DNA of 55,913 bases from Hydrogenophilaceae bacterium (GTDB taxonomy: Bacteria > Pseudomonadota > Alphaproteobacteria > Caulobacterales > Aquidulcibacteraceae). The position numbers and the translations under genes were made by a program. Below, one piece after another: positions 54,712 through 55,913 of the stretch. Numbering within the stretch: position 1 is the first letter of the stretch; each line of letters starts with the position of its first letter. The notes under the pieces are model-generated. The model was not told the DNA's origin and ran no database searches. It saw only the letters and a list, made by a program, of their open reading frames with translations. The stretch spans positions 1 through 55,913 of the forward strand of contig JACAEE010000047.1 in the NCBI GenBank assembly GCA_013389015.1. The letters are read 5' to 3'.

Positions 54712-55259
54712 GCCCGCCTTTTCCCGCCGACGGCGCGCGCGCGCGCCGGCTGGAGCGGATGATCCGCGTGGACCATGCCGGGGAGTTCGGCGCCGTGCAG
54801 ATCTATCGCGGCCAGCGCGCGGTGTTCGATCGTCTGCCGGGAAAGGCCCGCACCGCGGCTCTGATTGCGGAAATGGAGGCCGGCGAGGCCGAGCATCTGG
54901 ACGCGTTCGACCGCCTGATCGCGGAGCGGAACGTGCGCCCTACGGCTATGGCGCCGCTCTGGCGGATCGCCGGCTTCGGTCTGGGCGCGGCCACCGCGCT
55001 CTTGGGCGAAAAGGCCGCCCATGCCTGCACCGCGGCCGTCGAGGAGGTGATCGAGGAGCACTACGCCGATCAGCTTCGCGCCCTCGGCGAAGAGGAGCCG
55101 GCGTTCCGCCGCACCATCGAAAAGTTCCGCGCCGACGAAATCGGCCACCGCGAGACGGCGCTCAAGGAAGGCGCCGAGGAGGCGCCCGGCTACCGGCTGC
55201 TGTCCTCGGCGATCAAGCTCGGCTGCCGCGCCGCGATCCGGATTTCGGAGCGCGTGTGA
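54708..55259 (+). CDS. coq7: Demethoxyubiquinone hydroxylase
   Basis: 183 aa. A di-iron carboxylate protein with DHAGEFGAVQIYRGQ, EMEAGEAEHLDAF, EEVIEEHYADQL and DEIGHRETAL, giving two E..ExxH sets. Hydroxylates demethoxyubiquinol in ubiquinone synthesis. It overlaps dsbB by 4 bp and the GNAT by 4 bp. Confidence 0.95.
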   Translation: MSPPFPADGARARRLERMIRVDHAGEFGAVQIYRGQRAVFDRLPGKARTAALIAEMEAGEAEHLDAFDRLIAERNVRPTAMAPLWRIAGFGLGAATALLGEKAAHACTAAVEEVIEEHYADQLRALGEEEPAFRRTIEKFRADEIGHRETALKEGAEEAPGYRLLSSAIKLGCRAAIRISERV

Positions 55260-55864
55260 ACGCGCCGCCCGCGCCGCACCGCGCCGGACGCGCCGAGCGC
55301 GACAGCGTCGCCGACATCCTCACCGACGCCTTCATTGATGAGCCCGGTCTCAATTGGTGGCTGAAGCAGGGGGCGCGTAAGGAGCGCGCCCGCGCCCGCT
55401 TCTTCCGCGCCGTGGTTCGCGATGTGGTCAGCCCGCGCCGGGAATTGTGGAGCAGCGGCGACGACGCCGCGGCCGTCTGGTGCCCGCCGGGGGCCGCCGC
55501 GTTCCGGATGTCGCCGCTGAAGGAGCTGCTGCTCACCCCGTTCTGGCTCTCCATCGCCGGTCGCGAAGGCATGCGCCGGGCCATGGCTTTCGGGGCGGCG
55601 CTGGCGGAGCATCACCCTGCAGTGCCCCACGCCCACCTGGTGTTCCTTGGCGTGCGCAGGCGGGCGCAAGGCCGCGGGCTCGGGTCGACTTTGCTGAAGG
55701 CGGGGCTGGCGCCGATCGACGCGGCGCGGCTTCCGGCCTATCTCGAAGCGACTCTCGAGCGCAATGTGCGCCTCTATCTGCGCCATGGCTTTGAAGTGGC
55801 TGCGGAGTTCGACGCCCCCGGCGGGGGCCCGCACGTGTGGGCGATGGTGCGCCCCGCCGCGTGA
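55256..55864 (+). CDS. GNAT acetyltransferase
   Basis: 202 aa from GTG 55256, overlapping the coq7 stop by 4 bp. RAERDSVADILTDAFIDEP at the start, then HLVFLGVRRRAQGRGLGSTLL, the acetyl-CoA pyrophosphate loop, and LRHGFEVAAEF at the end. Substrate unknown. Confidence 0.9.
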   Translation: MNAPPAPHRAGRAERDSVADILTDAFIDEPGLNWWLKQGARKERARARFFRAVVRDVVSPRRELWSSGDDAAAVWCPPGAAAFRMSPLKELLLTPFWLSIAGREGMRRAMAFGAALAEHHPAVPHAHLVFLGVRRRAQGRGLGSTLLKAGLAPIDAARLPAYLEATLERNVRLYLRHGFEVAAEFDAPGGGPHVWAMVRPAA

Positions 55865-55893
55865 AGCTGGGTGGCGCCGCGGCCCGCCGTTAG

Positions 55894-55913
55894 CCCCCCC
55901 CCCCCCCCCCCCC
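55894..55913. other. 20-base poly-C at the window end
   Basis: An unbroken run of 20 C residues ends the window, 30 bp after the last stop codon. The reverse complement is poly-G, the usual dark-base artefact of two-colour sequencing, so this is probably a contig end and not genome. Confidence 0.75.

Overview
The window is GC-rich alphaproteobacterial chromosome. The markers are a RegB/RegA redox two-component pair, the alphaproteobacterial curli chaperone CsgH, rplU-rpmA, a Coq7-type ubiquinone hydroxylase and an MpaB/DUF2236 oxygenase. A Caulobacterales/Hyphomonadaceae-like host is my best guess, but no rRNA gene is present to confirm it. The last 20 bases are a pure C run, probably a contig-end artefact.

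Layout. Positions 1-7985 hold a small lipoprotein, about 1.1 kb without a recognisable gene, and a nutrient-uptake cluster: TonB-dependent receptor, TetR regulator, carboxylesterase lipoprotein and MFS transporter. Positions 7986-37490 are a mosaic of integrated elements at tRNA-Ser(CGA), whose gene lies on the minus strand at 37474-37563. Copies of the tRNA 3' end recur at 7986-8006 and 22334-22352 and divide this stretch into two blocks.

Block A (about 8.0-22.3 kb) is nearly all defence and has no mobility genes. It holds a DUF5677-like protein, a basic small protein, a PIN-like protein, and a long minus-strand run: membrane protein, TIR protein, Res helicase-nuclease remnant, DUF262/HNH protein, type III-like Mod methyltransferase, DEAH helicase, and a beheaded RelE-UvrD helicase. 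Both outer members of the restriction run are truncated at clear junctions. A TIR plus membrane-protein pair is fused onto the Res truncation.

Block B (about 22.3-37.5 kb) has a P4-like satellite core: tyrosine integrase, AlpA regulator and primase-helicase. Its cargo is an XRE regulator, hsdR-hsdM-hsdS-mrr and a SIR2-STAND (Avs-like) NTPase. hsdM carries a one-base deletion that splits it into two frames.

From 37.5 kb to the end is ordinary chromosome: MpaB-like oxygenase, L21/L27 with a clear promoter and a strong terminator, two GNATs, a DUF4188-like protein, a DJ-1/PfpI protein, two curlin-repeat proteins flanking csgH, a DUF1203 protein, RegA and RegB, a GshB-type ligase, an acyl-CoA synthetase, an SLC13 transporter, folE, a VOC protein, a carboxymuconolactone-decarboxylase-family protein, a DinB protein, tRNA-Leu(CAA), a YqaA/DedA-like protein and a dsbB-coq7-GNAT run.

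The best candidates for something undescribed are the TIR plus multi-pass membrane protein pair, the five-gene restriction-helicase assembly beside it, and the repeated accretion of defence elements on one tRNA gene. All functional statements rest on motifs read by eye, with no database search.
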